Positions 23,014 to 31,807 of a stretch of DNA of 37,721 nt are shown piece by piece. Numbering within the stretch: the first letter of the stretch is position 1; each line of letters starts with the position of its first letter. This DNA is from an uncultured Clostridia bacterium (GTDB taxonomy: Bacteria > Bacillota > Clostridia > Christensenellales > Borkfalkiaceae), in contig CANQMN010000017.1 in the NCBI GenBank assembly GCA_947624965.1, positions 1-37,721 on the forward strand, written 5' to 3'. The notes beneath the pieces are model-generated. The model did no database searches, was not told where the DNA came from, and was given only the letters and a program-made list of their open reading frames with translations. The position numbers and the translations under genes are program-made.

Positions 23014-24036
23014 TCAATCCTTGAACTGTTCCAAAAACCGCGTGTCGTTTTCGGTGAGCAGTTTGATGTTATTGATGCCGTATTTGAGCATGGCGATGCG
23101 CTCGATGCCCATGCCGAAGGCGAAGCCCGAATACACGTCGGGATCCACGCCGCAATTTTCGAGCACGCGGCGGTTGACCATGCCCGCGCCCAAAACTTCG
23201 ATCCAGCCCGTGCCCTTGCAGAGGGAACACCCCTTCCCCCCGCAGGCGGCGCAGCTCACGTCCACTTCGACGGAAGGCTCCGTAAACGGGAAGTAGGAGG
23301 GGCGCAGGCGCGTTTTGCTCGTCTCCGAAAACATGGTGCGGGCGAACTCGTCGAGCATGCCTTGCAGATCGCCGAGCGTGATGCCCTTGTCGACGACGAG
23401 CCCCTCCATCTGGTGGAACATGGGAGAGTGCGTCGCGTCGTCGTCCGCGCGGAATACCCGCCCCGGCGAGAGCATCTTGATGGGCGGTTTCTTCTTCTCC
23501 ATGAGGCGGATCTGCCCCGCGCTCGTCTGCGTGCGGAGCAAATATTCGCCGCTCACGTAGAACGTATCCTGCATGTCCCGCGCGGGATGATCGGCGGGCG
23601 TGTTGAGCGCGGTGAAATTGTAGTACTCCGTCTCGATCTCGGGACCCTCGAAAATTTCAAACCCCATGCCCGCAAAGATATCCACAAGGCGGTTTTTCAC
23701 GAGCGTTACGGGATGGAGCGCGCCCTTTGCGTGCCGCCGCCCCGGCATGGTAACGTCCACCTGTTCGTGCGCGAACTTTGCGGCGAGCTCGCGCTGTTTC
23801 ATGCGCTCTTCGCGCGCGGCGAACATCGCTTCCAGCTTTTCGCGGAGCTCGTTCACCCGCTTGCCGAATGCGGGACGAAGTTCCGCCGCGACGTCGCGCA
23901 TGCCTTTGAGAAGCGCGGTAACCTTTCCCGTTCTGCCGAGAAATTTCATCTTCGCTTCGTACAGCGCGCGGCTGTCCTGCGCTTCGTCCGCCGCCGCCTG
24001 CGCTTCCTCGATAATTGCATCCTGTTCGGTTTGCAT
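23014..24036 (-). CDS. pheS: Phenylalanyl-tRNA synthetase alpha subunit
   Basis: Catalytic subunit of the same enzyme. It binds ATP and Phe and forms Phe-tRNA. The 340-residue protein has an N-terminal coiled coil (residues about 1-85). Class II motifs follow: motif 1 region [19 protein letters not shown], motif 2 around [22 protein letters not shown], and motif 3 [17 protein letters not shown] near the end. GGAGG lies 5 nt before the ATG. Expression is governed by the T-box leader at 24059-24294. Confidence 0.98.
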   Translation of the reverse strand: MQTEQDAIIEEAQAAADEAQDSRALYEAKMKFLGRTGKVTALLKGMRDVAAELRPAFGKRVNELREKLEAMFAAREERMKQRELAAKFAHEQVDVTMPGRRHAKGALHPVTLVKNRLVDIFAGMGFEIFEGPEIETEYYNFTALNTPADHPARDMQDTFYVSGEYLLRTQTSAGQIRLMEKKKPPIKMLSPGRVFRADDDATHSPMFHQMEGLVVDKGITLGDLQGMLDEFARTMFSETSKTRLRPSYFPFTEPSVEVDVSCAACGGKGCSLCKGTGWIEVLGAGMVNRRVLENCGVDPDVYSGFAFGMGIERIAMLKYGINNIKLLTENDTRFLEQFKD

Positions 24037-24058
24037 ATTGCCTCCTTCAAAAACAAAA

Positions 24059-24294
24059 GCCCTGTCCCGACGTTCGTCGGGACAGGGCGGAATTTCCGCG
24101 GTACCACCTGTCGTTCGCGCGAAAAACGCGCCTCATTGCCCCTTAACGCGGGAAACGGTCCCCCTTAAAGTTCGGTTCGGGAGGACGGCTCGCGGGGGAA
24201 TACCGCATTCCTCTCTTGAAGGAGCTCCCAGCCCGCGGCTCCCTCTCTCTGGAAAGAAATTGCGAATGCGTCTCTTCCGCTTCAACGCCTTTGT
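24059..24294 (-). promoter_or_regulatory. T-box riboswitch leader of pheST
   Basis: Minus strand leader of about 235 nt that senses uncharged tRNA-Phe. The T-box sequence AGGTGGTACCGCG is at 24097-24109. It is followed by a strong terminator: GCCCTGTCCCGACG paired with CGTCGGGACAGGGC (24059-24088), then TTTTGTTTTT. Upstream a stem-I-like region has a GGAGC/GCTCC helix directly followed by TTC at 24218-24220, then A. This is the probable Phe specifier codon, since a second TTC near 24200 lies inside a hairpin stem. Confidence 0.92.
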
Positions 24295-24300
24295 AAGAAC

Positions 24301-24329
24301 ATTATAGAAAAAATCCGCGGCGTTGTCAA
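24301..24329 (-). promoter_or_regulatory. pheST promoter
   Basis: Minus strand -35 TTGACA (24324-24329), 17-bp spacer, -10 TATAAT (24301-24306). Perfect consensus hexamers. Confidence 0.92.
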
Positions 24330-24341
24330 ACGTTTTCGCAC

Positions 24342-24367
24342 AAAAAAACCGCTCCCGAGGGGAGCGG
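24342..24367 (-). terminator. Terminator of the lipoprotein gene at 24383
   Basis: Minus strand stem CCGCTCCC/GGGAGCGG with a 3-nt loop and seven T residues. It lies immediately upstream of the pheST promoter. Confidence 0.92.
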
Positions 24368-24382
24368 CTCTTCGCTATTTTG

Positions 24383-25165
24383 TTACGCAACGGTGGGAAG
24401 CGTGAAATCCTTGACGTCGTAGGAAATGATATAGCTCATTTCGGTCTCCCAGATCTCCTCTTCGTCGCCTTCGCCGTCCGTATCGGTGCTCGGATTGTAG
24501 ATCGCGACCAACTTGCCGTCCTTATCGAACTTGATCACGACGAGCTCCTCGCTGCCCTCCGGCGTGTAATCCTTGGGAATATACCCCTTGTTCTCTGCGC
24601 TGTAAGTAAACTGCGCGAAACCGGTCGCATAGCGCAAAATCGACGAGATCGGAAGATAGAACGACTGATTGGAGGTTTTCGTCCATGCGCCCGTCTCTTC
24701 GTTCTTTACATAGTAAGTGGTACCCGCGCCTTCCACATACTCGGCGTACTGTTCGGTCTCCTGGGATATCTCGTTTTTCCCTTCCGGAGGCAGCATCTCT
24801 TCTTCATGCATGAGTTCGGCGAGCCTGCGCGCGTCGCCGCTGATCTTCGTGGAGCCCTCTCCCTCATAATGGATCTTGGACCCTTTCTTGGTATAGGTGG
24901 CGGAGCTCTCCGTTTCAAGCGTCCCGGAAAGTTTGTCTTGCGTATCCGGGTCGATGGCTTTGATGGAGATGTCGTATTTCATTACCGCCGTGAGCGCATA
25001 ATCCGCTTCTTCGTTATTGAAATACGCGAATGCGGCGGTCCACTGCTCTTCTGTAACTTCTTTGCCTTCGATGTCCTTTGCGGAAGTAGTTCCGCATGCC
25101 GTGAGGGATGCACACATCACGCCCGCAAGCGCGGCGGCGGCAAGCCCGACCCACAATTTTTTCAT
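24383..25165 (-). CDS. Lipoprotein of unknown function with poly-G promoter
   Basis: A 260-residue predicted lipoprotein. The signal peptide MKKLWVGLAAAALAGVMCASLTAC ends in lipobox LTAC with Cys24. The mature part is acidic, hydrophilic and rich in Tyr, Glu and Thr, with beta-strand-like stretches such as LSGTLETESSATYTKKGSK and an acidic DTDGEGDEEEIWE loop near the end. I recognise no family. The gene is a single unit with its own terminator. AAGGAG lies about 8 nt before the ATG. The promoter has nine consecutive G residues between its -35 and -10 boxes, so expression could switch by slippage. A surface or membrane-outer-face location is expected. Confidence 0.85.
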   Translation of the reverse strand: MKKLWVGLAAAALAGVMCASLTACGTTSAKDIEGKEVTEEQWTAAFAYFNNEEADYALTAVMKYDISIKAIDPDTQDKLSGTLETESSATYTKKGSKIHYEGEGSTKISGDARRLAELMHEEEMLPPEGKNEISQETEQYAEYVEGAGTTYYVKNEETGAWTKTSNQSFYLPISSILRYATGFAQFTYSAENKGYIPKDYTPEGSEELVVIKFDKDGKLVAIYNPSTDTDGEGDEEEIWETEMSYIISYDVKDFTLPTVA

Positions 25166-25204
25166 GTTTTTTTCTCCTTATAAAAAAGATTTTTTTGTAC
25201 AGTC

Positions 25205-25234
25205 ATTATACCCCCCCCCGCATAAAAAAGTCAA
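25205..25234 (-). promoter_or_regulatory. Lipoprotein promoter with a G9 tract in the spacer
   Basis: Minus strand -35 TTGACT (25229-25234), 18-bp spacer containing nine consecutive G (C on the plus strand, 25211-25219), -10 TATAAT (25205-25210). Loss of one G would give the optimal 17-bp spacing. Confidence 0.85.
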
Positions 25235-25292
25235 GTGTTTTCCGAAAATTTACCCTTCGCCGTGAAAAAATTTTTCTTATGCGCGCAATGGC

Positions 25293-25321
25293 TTGCTTTT
25301 TTCCGCAAAAAAGGTTAAGAT
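25293..25321 (+). promoter_or_regulatory. argH operon promoter
   Basis: Plus strand -35 TTGCTT (25293-25298), 17-bp spacer, -10 TAAGAT (25316-25321), 23 nt before the argH start. Confidence 0.7.
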
Positions 25322-25344
25322 TGAGAAAAACAAGCGAGGTCTCC

Positions 25345-26721
25345 ATGAAAAATAAACTCTGGCAGGGCAGGTTCGATACCCCCCTCTCCGCGGACGCGGA
25401 CGCCTTCAACCAATCCCTCACCTTCGACAGAAAACTTTTCGACGTCGATCTCGACGCCTCCGTCGCCCATGCGACCATGCTCGGCGTATGCGGCATCCTC
25501 ACGAAGGAGGAGGCGGCGCGCATCTGCGAGGGGCTCGAAGACATCCGTCGGGACGTCGCCGCGGGCATGCCCGTTTCGGGTGCGGAGGACATCCACTCCT
25601 TCGTCGAGGGCGAACTCGTGGAGAACATCGGCGACGTGGGCAAAAAACTGCACACGGCGCGCTCCCGCAACGATCAGGTGGCGACAGACATGCGCCTCTA
25701 TGTGCGGGGAAGCTGCGACGAGGCGATCGCAGCGCTCAAAGACCTCATCGAAGTGCTCCTTGTCCGCGCCAAGGAGGGCGTGCACTATGTGATGCCGGGG
25801 TTCACCCACCTAAGGAAGGCACAGCCCGTCAACTGCGCGCAATACTTCAACGCCTATTCCGAAATGTTCCTCCGCGACATGGACCGCTTCGCGGCGTGCA
25901 GAAAACGCCTCAACGTGATGCCCCTCGGCAGTGCGGCGCTTGCGGGGACCTCCTACCCCATCGACCGCGAGATCACAAGGGAACTCCTCGGCTTCGACGA
26001 GATCTCGCAGAACTCCCTCGACGCCGTCTCCGACCGCGACTTTGTTGCCGAGTACCTCTTCTGCGCGTCGCTTGCGATGGCGCACCTCTCGCGGCTGTGC
26101 GAGGACACCATTTTGTACACCTCCGACGAGTTCGGCTATTGGAACATTCCCGACGAGTATTCGACGGGCTCCTCCATCATGCCGCAAAAGAAAAATCCCG
26201 ATCTTCCCGAGCTCGTGCGCGGCAAGACGGGGCGGGTGTACGGCGCGCTCGTCTCCCTCCTCACCGTAATAAAGGGGCTCCCCCTCGCCTACAACAAGGA
26301 CTTGCAGGAGGACAAGGAAGTCTTCTTCGACGCGGAGACCACCCTTCTTCAATGCGTGAGCATCTACGCCGCGCTCATGGAGAAGATCACCCTCAACGTA
26401 AACGCCATGTTCGACGCGGCGGGCGAGGGCTTTTCGACGGCGACGGACGTCGCCGACTACCTCGCAAAGAAGGGCGTCCCCTTCCGCGACGCGCACGCCG
26501 TAACGGGAAAGCTCGTGCGGGCGTGCATCGCTTCGGGCAAGAAACTCACCGATCTCACGCTCGAAGAGTTCAAAGCGGCGAGCCACATATTCGAGGAAGA
26601 CGTGCTCGCCGCGATCACCGTGCGCGCCTCCGCGGAGGCGCGGAACAGCGTGGGCGGTTCCTCCGTCGCCGCCGCACGGGCGGGCATCGCTTCCGTCAAG
26701 AGACGGTTGAAAAAGTACTGA
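25345..26721 (+). CDS. argH: Argininosuccinate lyase
   Basis: Last step of arginine synthesis: argininosuccinate to arginine and fumarate. The 458-residue product has the fumarase/aspartase superfamily blocks: KLHTARSRNDQV (101-112), GFTHLRKAQP with His155, and the signature GSSIMPQKKNPD (275-286) that contains the catalytic serine. I chose ATG 25345. Longer in-frame starts have no homology and would overlap the promoter. GAGG is 5 nt before the ATG. No other arg gene is in the window. It heads a three-gene operon with yggS 1 nt downstream. Confidence 0.97.
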   Translation: MKNKLWQGRFDTPLSADADAFNQSLTFDRKLFDVDLDASVAHATMLGVCGILTKEEAARICEGLEDIRRDVAAGMPVSGAEDIHSFVEGELVENIGDVGKKLHTARSRNDQVATDMRLYVRGSCDEAIAALKDLIEVLLVRAKEGVHYVMPGFTHLRKAQPVNCAQYFNAYSEMFLRDMDRFAACRKRLNVMPLGSAALAGTSYPIDREITRELLGFDEISQNSLDAVSDRDFVAEYLFCASLAMAHLSRLCEDTILYTSDEFGYWNIPDEYSTGSSIMPQKKNPDLPELVRGKTGRVYGALVSLLTVIKGLPLAYNKDLQEDKEVFFDAETTLLQCVSIYAALMEKITLNVNAMFDAAGEGFSTATDVADYLAKKGVPFRDAHAVTGKLVRACIASGKKLTDLTLEEFKAASHIFEEDVLAAITVRASAEARNSVGGSSVAAARAGIASVKRRLKKY

Positions 26722-26722
26722 A

Positions 26723-27397
26723 ATGGCAACGATAGAAGAAAACGTAACGTCGCTGCGCGCGGCGCTCGCGGGCGGCAACGGCGCGGGCGAAAAAGTTACC
26801 CTGCTCGCGGCGACCAAGACGCGCACGCCCGAGGAGATCGCCCGCGCGATCGCGGCGGGGATCGCCGATATCGGCGAGAACAAGGCGCAGGAATTCCGCG
26901 ATAAATTCTCCCTCGTGCAGGGAGCCCGCCGCCATTTCATCGGGCATCTGCAACTCAATAAAGTGAAGTACATCGTGGGGCGGTGCGATCTTCTCCACTC
27001 CGTAGACCGCGACGAGCTCGCAGACGCCGTCGCGCGGCGGGCGCGGTCTCTTGGCACGGTGCAGGATATCCTCGTCGAGGTCAATATCGGGGGAGAAGAG
27101 AGCAAGAGCGGCTACGCGCCCGAAGCGGCGAGGGAAGCCTTCCTTCGCCTGCGCGGGCTGGAAGGTCTGCGCCCCCGCGGGCTCATGGCGATGTTGCCCG
27201 AATCGGACGATGAAGCGCTCCTCTCCGCGCTCGCGGACAGGATGCGGGAACTTTACGAAGCGTTGAAGCGGGAGGACGGGAACGTGGACACCCTCTCCAT
27301 GGGCATGAGCGGCGATTGGCAGCTGTGCGTGGCGCACGGTTCCAACCTCGTCCGCCTCGGCACGGCGATCTTCGGCGCGCGGGAAATTGCCCGCTGA
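26723..27397 (+). CDS. yggS: PLP homeostasis protein of the YggS/PROSC family
   Basis: Pyridoxal-phosphate-binding alanine-racemase-fold protein without known enzyme activity. It keeps free PLP levels in balance. The 224-residue protein binds PLP through Lys32 in LLAATKTR. It shows IGENKAQEF, HFIGHLQLNKVK, VEVNIGGEESKSG, GLMAMLP and the end motif LSMGMSGDWQLCVAHGSNLVRLGTAIFG. It begins 1 nt after the argH stop, so it depends on that transcript. PdxS-PdxT, the makers of PLP, are encoded 3 kb away. Confidence 0.95.
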   Translation: MATIEENVTSLRAALAGGNGAGEKVTLLAATKTRTPEEIARAIAAGIADIGENKAQEFRDKFSLVQGARRHFIGHLQLNKVKYIVGRCDLLHSVDRDELADAVARRARSLGTVQDILVEVNIGGEESKSGYAPEAAREAFLRLRGLEGLRPRGLMAMLPESDDEALLSALADRMRELYEALKREDGNVDTLSMGMSGDWQLCVAHGSNLVRLGTAIFGAREIAR

Positions 27398-27422
27398 CGG
27401 CGGAACATTTCGGAGACAGAAC

Positions 27423-28265
27423 ATGGCATCGAGCATCACACACGAACTCATCGCGCGGGAAGCGCAAGATCTTCTTCCCGAAGAGGTGCGGGCGCAGACG
27501 GACGCCGCGCCCGACTACTATTTTCTCGGCGCGCAGGGTCCCGACCTCTTTTTCTTTTACCGTCCTCTGTGCAAAAAGGAATATAACCTCGGAAAAACGC
27601 TGCACCGCGGCAAACTGTACCTTTGGTTCAACGCCCTCGCGGATGCGCTGACAACGCGCACGGGCGAAGCGTATGAAAAGTGCCTCGCCTATGCGCTGGG
27701 GTTTTGTTCGCACCTCTCCGCGGACGTCGCTTTTCACCCGTATGTGTACGCCTATCTCGAAAAGCACGGGGCGACCAAGCGGACGCATCAACAGATGGAA
27801 AACGATTGGGACGTGTACTTTCTCCGCAAATTGTGCGGGAAAACGGTGTACGGCTACGACTTTCCTTTCAATTTGAAAAAGATCGCGCGGGAAGGGATCC
27901 TCTACGCCTATGTGCGGGACGCGGCGCGCGCGCTGAACAGAACGGTGAAAAAGTGCGCTTTCCGCCGCATGCTCTCCCTCTTCGGGTGGTATCTCGCGCA
28001 TTTCCACAAGCGGCACGGGAGATTTCTGCGCCCATTCGGGCTCTCGCGCATGTACCCTTCAAAGACCCCGCTCGAAGGCGTGCTCGGCGGCGAAGAATTT
28101 TCCGCGCTCACGGGCGGGAAAGAGACCTGCGACGAGCTGTTCGACGGCTCGGTCTCGGAGAGCGCGGCGCGCATCCTCGAATTTTCCGCGGCGGCGCGCG
28201 GGGAAGCCCCCCTGCCCGAAGAAGCGTTCGGGCGGCATCTCCTGACAGGTCAGCCGACGCAATGA
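27423..28265 (+). CDS. Zinc-dependent phospholipase C family protein
   Basis: A 280-residue member of the bacterial zinc-dependent phospholipase C-like family (zn_dep_PLPC). The metal-binding pattern is visible: His7 in ITHELIA, a YFLGAQGPDLFF stretch (33-44) with Asp41, His61, then His97-x3-Asp101-x3-His105 in SHLSADVAFHPY, and His122-x3-Glu126. There is no signal peptide, so unlike secreted toxins of this fold it is probably cytoplasmic. Its substrate is unknown. GGAG lies 8 nt before ATG 27423. It is the third gene of the argH-yggS run and ends at a strong terminator (28270-28294). Confidence 0.85.
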   Translation: MASSITHELIAREAQDLLPEEVRAQTDAAPDYYFLGAQGPDLFFFYRPLCKKEYNLGKTLHRGKLYLWFNALADALTTRTGEAYEKCLAYALGFCSHLSADVAFHPYVYAYLEKHGATKRTHQQMENDWDVYFLRKLCGKTVYGYDFPFNLKKIAREGILYAYVRDAARALNRTVKKCAFRRMLSLFGWYLAHFHKRHGRFLRPFGLSRMYPSKTPLEGVLGGEEFSALTGGKETCDELFDGSVSESAARILEFSAAARGEAPLPEEAFGRHLLTGQPTQ

Positions 28266-28269
28266 TCGT

Positions 28270-28294
28270 CCACCCGCAATGCGGGTGGTTTTTT
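28270..28294 (+). terminator. Terminator of the argH-yggS-phospholipase operon
   Basis: Stem CCACCCGCA/TGCGGGTGG followed by six T residues. Confidence 0.92.
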
Positions 28295-28343
28295 CATATT
28301 CGGGAATTGTTCAAGCGGAAACGCGGCAATTGGGGTGCAAAAT

Positions 28344-28760
28344 CACCCCCACCCTACCCTCCCCCTCAACGAGGGGGAGGTAATAAAAAGTTTCTCCCCC
28401 CTCAATGAAAGGGAGGCAAGAGAACGGCAACGCAAGGGGGAAATAAGAAAAGTCCTATCCCCCTTGAAAAGGAACGCCATATAACCACCTCCCCCTTCCC
28501 AAGGGGGAGGGTTGGTGGGGGTTTAACTCCTCTCCTTTCCCCCCTCCCCTACCCCTCCCCCTCGCTGTGCGAGGGGGAGGTAAGAGAACGGCAACGCAAG
28601 GGGAAAATAAGAAAAGCCCTATCCCCTTTGAAAAGGAGCGCCATATAACTACCTCCCCCTTCCCAAGGGGGAGGGTTGGGTGGGGGTTGATCTCCTCTTC
28701 TTTCCACCCCCTCCCCTACCCCTCCCCCTCGCACAGCGAGGGGGAGGGTAAATAGAGAGC
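28344..28760. repeat. GC-rich palindromic repeat cluster 4
   Basis: The gap 28295-28899 contains no gene. It holds alternating left- and right-type palindromes as in cluster 3. Tips include CTCAACGAG, CTCGCTGTGCGAG and CTCGCACAGCGAG; the last two are reverse complements of each other. Two left modules end in G-runs (GGGTTGGTGGGGG and GGGTTGGGTGGGGG). The filler GGCAAGAGAACGGCAACGC is repeated several times. From 28761 to 28899 only degenerate sequence is seen. Confidence 0.85.
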
Positions 28761-28899
28761 TCCTCCCAACGCGAGGGGGAGGCAAGAGAACGGCAACGCG
28801 AGAAAAATTAAAGATGATCTCGATCTCCTTGTCCCCTTGGTAAATAGAAAGCCCCACGTTGAGGGGGAAACACCGCGCCGTCCACGCATGAACCATAAT

Positions 28900-28930
28900 A
28901 AAACCCCCGCTTCTATCCAGCGGGGGTTTT
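28900..28930 (-). terminator. queH operon terminator
   Basis: A perfect 11-bp stem AAAACCCCCGC/GCGGGGGTTTT with a 9-nt loop. The queH stop codon (28929-28931) lies at its edge. Confidence 0.9.
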
Positions 28931-29543
28931 ATTCGGATCGTGCGCCGTGCAGGCCGTCCCGTTTGGAATAGACGCAACCGCAATAATTTTGTCGGTAGAG
29001 TCCGTACTGTTCGGAGAGCTTCACGGAGTGCAGATATCCACCCCGTTTTTTGAAATCGGAAGGCAGATAGCGCACGCCCGTCTCCTCCTGCAAGGCAAGC
29101 CCGATCTCATTGATGAGCGCGGCGTTTTTGAGGGGCGATACGGTGAGCGTGGTGGCGAACATGTCGTATCCGCGCGCCTTCGCTTCCTCCGCCGTGCGGC
29201 GGAGCCGAAGCGCGAAACACGCCTTGCACCGCGCGCCGCCCTCCTTTTCTTCCTCCAACCCGCGCGCCGCCGCCGCGAACAGCTCGGGCGAGTAGTCGCA
29301 GTCGAGAAAATCGGCACAGCCCGTCTCCCGAAGAAAGCGCAACTGTTCCGCCTTGCGCCGCTCGTACTCCTCGCGGCTGTCCAGATTGGGATTGAAATAA
29401 AACACGGTGACCCGAAGCGCGCCGCACAGCTCGGAGAGACAGTGCGAAGAGCAAGGCGCGCAACAGCTGTGGAGAAGAAGCGTCTTTCCCTCCGCCGCCG
29501 CGAGCGTCTCTTGCATTACCTTGTCGTAATTCACCGCGTTCAT
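28929..29543 (-). CDS. queH: Epoxyqueuosine reductase QueH
   Basis: Reduces epoxyqueuosine to queuosine in tRNA, the final step of the pathway. QueH is the cobalamin-independent alternative to QueG. The 204-residue protein has the expected cysteines: LLHSCCAPCSSHC (Cys27, Cys28, Cys31, Cys35), RCKACFALRL in the middle and RQNYCGCVYS at the end, which bind an iron-sulfur cluster and a metal. It overlaps pdxT by 4 nt (ATGA). QueA and Tgt of the same pathway are encoded at 13625-16248, so the pathway is split between two operons. Confidence 0.93.
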   Translation of the reverse strand: MNAVNYDKVMQETLAAAEGKTLLLHSCCAPCSSHCLSELCGALRVTVFYFNPNLDSREEYERRKAEQLRFLRETGCADFLDCDYSPELFAAAARGLEEEKEGGARCKACFALRLRRTAEEAKARGYDMFATTLTVSPLKNAALINEIGLALQEETGVRYLPSDFKKRGGYLHSVKLSEQYGLYRQNYCGCVYSKRDGLHGARSE

Positions 29544-30109
29544 GCGCGCCCCCGTATCATGTCTGAAAAATATGCGTGAAGGCGCAAGTCATCGGTGAGT
29601 TCGGGGTGAAATGCGGTCGCGAGCATATGTCCCTGCCTTGCCGCGACGATCTTTCCGCCCACCATGGCAAGCGGCTCCGCCGACCCGACCTCTTCGACGT
29701 ACGGCGCGCGGATAAACACGGCGGGGAAGTTCCCCACACCCTTGACTTCCGTCTCCGCACGGAAAGAGCCGAGCTGCCGCCCGTAGGCGTTGCGCCTGAC
29801 CGAAATATCCATCGTGCCGAGATATCGGTTCGGATCGTTTGTGAGGTTTTTTGCGAGCAAGATCATCCCCGCGCAGGTGCCGAACACGGGGAGCCCGCCC
29901 TCGATCGCCTCTTTGAGCGGCGCAAGAAGCCCTTCCTCGCGCAAGAGTTTACCCTGCACGGTGGACTCGCCGCCCGGGAGGATGACGCCGTCGAGCGCGT
30001 CCGTAAGATCCGCACGGCGGCGGATCTCGGTGCAAGAGACGCCCAAGCTCGCGAGCGCGCGCTCGTGCTCTATAAAGGCGCCCTGCAATGCCAAAACGGC
30101 GATCTTCAT
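29540..30109 (-). CDS. pdxT: Pyridoxal 5'-phosphate synthase glutaminase subunit
   Basis: Class I glutaminase that hands ammonia to PdxS. The 189-residue product has GGES (46-49), the nucleophile Cys79 in VFGTCAGM, and the His168/Glu170 pair in FHPELTDD, so the triad is complete. It overlaps pdxS and queH by 4 nt at either end (ATGA), which gives tight translational coupling. Confidence 0.97.
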   Translation of the reverse strand: MKIAVLALQGAFIEHERALASLGVSCTEIRRRADLTDALDGVILPGGESTVQGKLLREEGLLAPLKEAIEGGLPVFGTCAGMILLAKNLTNDPNRYLGTMDISVRRNAYGRQLGSFRAETEVKGVGNFPAVFIRAPYVEEVGSAEPLAMVGGKIVAARQGHMLATAFHPELTDDLRLHAYFSDMIRGRA

Positions 30110-30984
30110 TTGCCGCGCTCCGCCATGAGAAGCGCGATCTCCTGCTCGTTGATGCCGACCATGGCTTCTCCGAGGTCCTCGGAAAGTTCCGCCAAGAGTT
30201 TGGCGTCCTTATAATTTGTGACCGCCTGCACGATGGCGCGGGCGCGCTTTGCGGGGTTGCCCGATTTGAAGATGCCGCTGCCGACGAATACGCCCTCCGC
30301 GCCGAGCTGCATCATGAGCGCGGCGTCCGCGGGGGTCGCAACGCCCCCTGCCGCAAAATTGACAACGGGAAGTTTCCCGTTTTCGTGCACGTAGAGGACA
30401 AGTTCGTAGGGAACGCGCAAATTTTTCGCTTCCTCGTAGAGTTCGTCCTCCCGCATGGAGACGATGGCGCGGATCTCCGCGTTCATCATGCGCATATGGC
30501 GCACCGCCTGCACAACGTCGCCCGTGCCCGGTTCGCCCTTGGTGCGGATCATGGAAGCTCCCTCCGCAATGCGGCGGAGCGCTTCGCCGAGGTCCCTCGC
30601 GCCGCAAACGAAGGGGACGTCGAACTGCGTCTTATCGATGTGATACTTGTCGTCGGCGGGAGAGAGCACCTCGCTCTCGTCGATATAGTCTATCTCGATC
30701 GCCTGCAAGATCTGCGCCTCGGCGATATGACCGATGCGGCACTTTGCCATGACGGGGATCGAGACGGCATTTTGGATGCCCTTGATCATCTTGGGGTCGG
30801 ACATACGCGAGACGCCGCCCGCGGCGCGGATATCCGCGGGAATGCGTTCGAGCGCCATGACGGCGCACGCGCCCGCCTCCTCTGCGATCTTCGCCTGTTC
30901 GGGCGTCGTTACGTCCATGATGACGCCGCCCTTCAACATCTGTGCAAGATTTTTATTGAGTTCCCAACGTTCGTTGCTTCTCAT
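30106..30984 (-). CDS. pdxS: Pyridoxal 5'-phosphate synthase lyase subunit
   Basis: Builds PLP directly from ribose 5-phosphate, glyceraldehyde 3-phosphate and ammonia in a 12-subunit ring with PdxT. The 292-residue protein starts [20 protein letters not shown], with Asp24 in VIMDVT and catalytic Lys81 in [22 protein letters not shown] and [21 protein letters not shown] follow. I chose ATG 30984, with GGAGGAGATC directly before it, over an upstream in-frame start that lacks a Shine-Dalgarno. It is third in the ruvX operon. Confidence 0.97.
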   Translation of the reverse strand: MRSNERWELNKNLAQMLKGGVIMDVTTPEQAKIAEEAGACAVMALERIPADIRAAGGVSRMSDPKMIKGIQNAVSIPVMAKCRIGHIAEAQILQAIEIDYIDESEVLSPADDKYHIDKTQFDVPFVCGARDLGEALRRIAEGASMIRTKGEPGTGDVVQAVRHMRMMNAEIRAIVSMREDELYEEAKNLRVPYELVLYVHENGKLPVVNFAAGGVATPADAALMMQLGAEGVFVGSGIFKSGNPAKRARAIVQAVTNYKDAKLLAELSEDLGEAMVGINEQEIALLMAERGK

Positions 30985-31020
30985 GATCTCCTCCGTATTG
31001 CCCGACGCGCGCAAGGCGCG

Positions 31021-31371
31021 TTACTCCTCGTCCGGTTCGAGCGCCGCCGCCTCGTCCGCGTCCTCGCTGTTTTCCCACACGTTGCAGAACTCCGCGAACA
31101 CCTCGTCGAGCAATTCGTCGTCCTCGATGACTTCGAGCGTCTCGTCGTCCTCGGAGCCGACAAGATGATAGATGGCGACCTCCTCGCCCTCTTCGTCCTC
31201 GTCCTCGCTCTCCTCCGCCGCTTCGGCGGGCTTTTCGGGCGTGAAGGCGCAGTACCACTCGCCGCGGTACTCAAACGTCATGAGGTGCTCGTAGCGGAGC
31301 GTATTGCCCTCCTCGTCCACCAGTTCCACGATGTTGTTCTCTTCGTCGTAATCGTTGCGCTCTTCCTTCAT
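31021..31371 (-). CDS. DUF1292 family acidic protein
   Basis: A 116-residue, strongly acidic protein of the DUF1292 family (YrzB-like), function unknown. The family core is IVELVDEEGNTLRYEHLMTFEYRGEWYCAF and later EEVAIYHLVGSEDDETLEVIEDDELLDEVFAEF. Between these lies an acidic spacer (EESEDEDEEGEE), and the C-terminus is again acidic. In Firmicutes this gene almost always follows ruvX, as here (1-nt gap). AAGGAG precedes ATG 31371. Confidence 0.9.
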   Translation of the reverse strand: MKEERNDYDEENNIVELVDEEGNTLRYEHLMTFEYRGEWYCAFTPEKPAEAAEESEDEDEEGEEVAIYHLVGSEDDETLEVIEDDELLDEVFAEFCNVWENSEDADEAAALEPDEE

Positions 31372-31372
31372 G

Positions 31373-31801
31373 TTATTTCTCCTTTTTCGCAAGATAAGTT
31401 TCGAGAATATGCGCCGCCGCGAGCGAATCTACCCGCTTTTTGCGCTTGTCCTTCTTCGCGCTCACGCCGCCGAGCCGCAATTCCTGCCGCGCCGCGAGCG
31501 TCGTGTACCGCTCGTCCTCTTCGACGACGGGGATCGCCGTCTCCTCCCGCAGTGCTTGGATGAAGCGGCGCGTGCGCTCCGTCTGCTCGCTCTCCGTGCC
31601 GTCCGCATGGAGCGGAAGCCCGCAGACGATGCAACCTGCGCCGCGCGCCTCGGCGATCTGTGCGACCGCGCGCACGTCCGCGCGGAGATCCCCCGTGCGG
31701 AAATAGGTGTCCGACGGCATGGCGTATTCCCCGAAGGGATCGCTCACCGCAACGCCGATGCGCTTGTCGCCGATATCGAACGCGATCGCCTGCTTTTCCA
31801 T
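31373..31801 (-). CDS. ruvX: Putative Holliday junction resolvase RuvX (YqgF)
   Basis: RNase-H-fold nuclease linked to 16S rRNA 5' maturation in some bacteria and to Holliday junction resolution in others. The 142-residue protein has AFDIGDKRIGVAVSD with catalytic Asp9, IVCGLPLHADG near 65-75 and EEDERYTTLAA with the next acidic residues. A late RVDSLAAAHILETYL holds the last Asp. It has no Shine-Dalgarno, and the -10 box of its promoter ends six bases before ATG 31801. The mRNA is thus predicted to be leaderless, exactly as for ruvC. First gene of ruvX-DUF1292-pdxS-pdxT-queH. Confidence 0.93.
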   Translation of the reverse strand: MEKQAIAFDIGDKRIGVAVSDPFGEYAMPSDTYFRTGDLRADVRAVAQIAEARGAGCIVCGLPLHADGTESEQTERTRRFIQALREETAIPVVEEDERYTTLAARQELRLGGVSAKKDKRKKRVDSLAAAHILETYLAKKEK

Positions 31802-31807
31802 GGGGAA

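Noticed and set aside
24195-24206. TTC near 24200 as the T-box specifier
   Set aside because: It is in the stem of a GGAAT/ATTCC hairpin. The TTC at 24218-24220 directly follows the stem-I helix and is followed by a purine, as expected.
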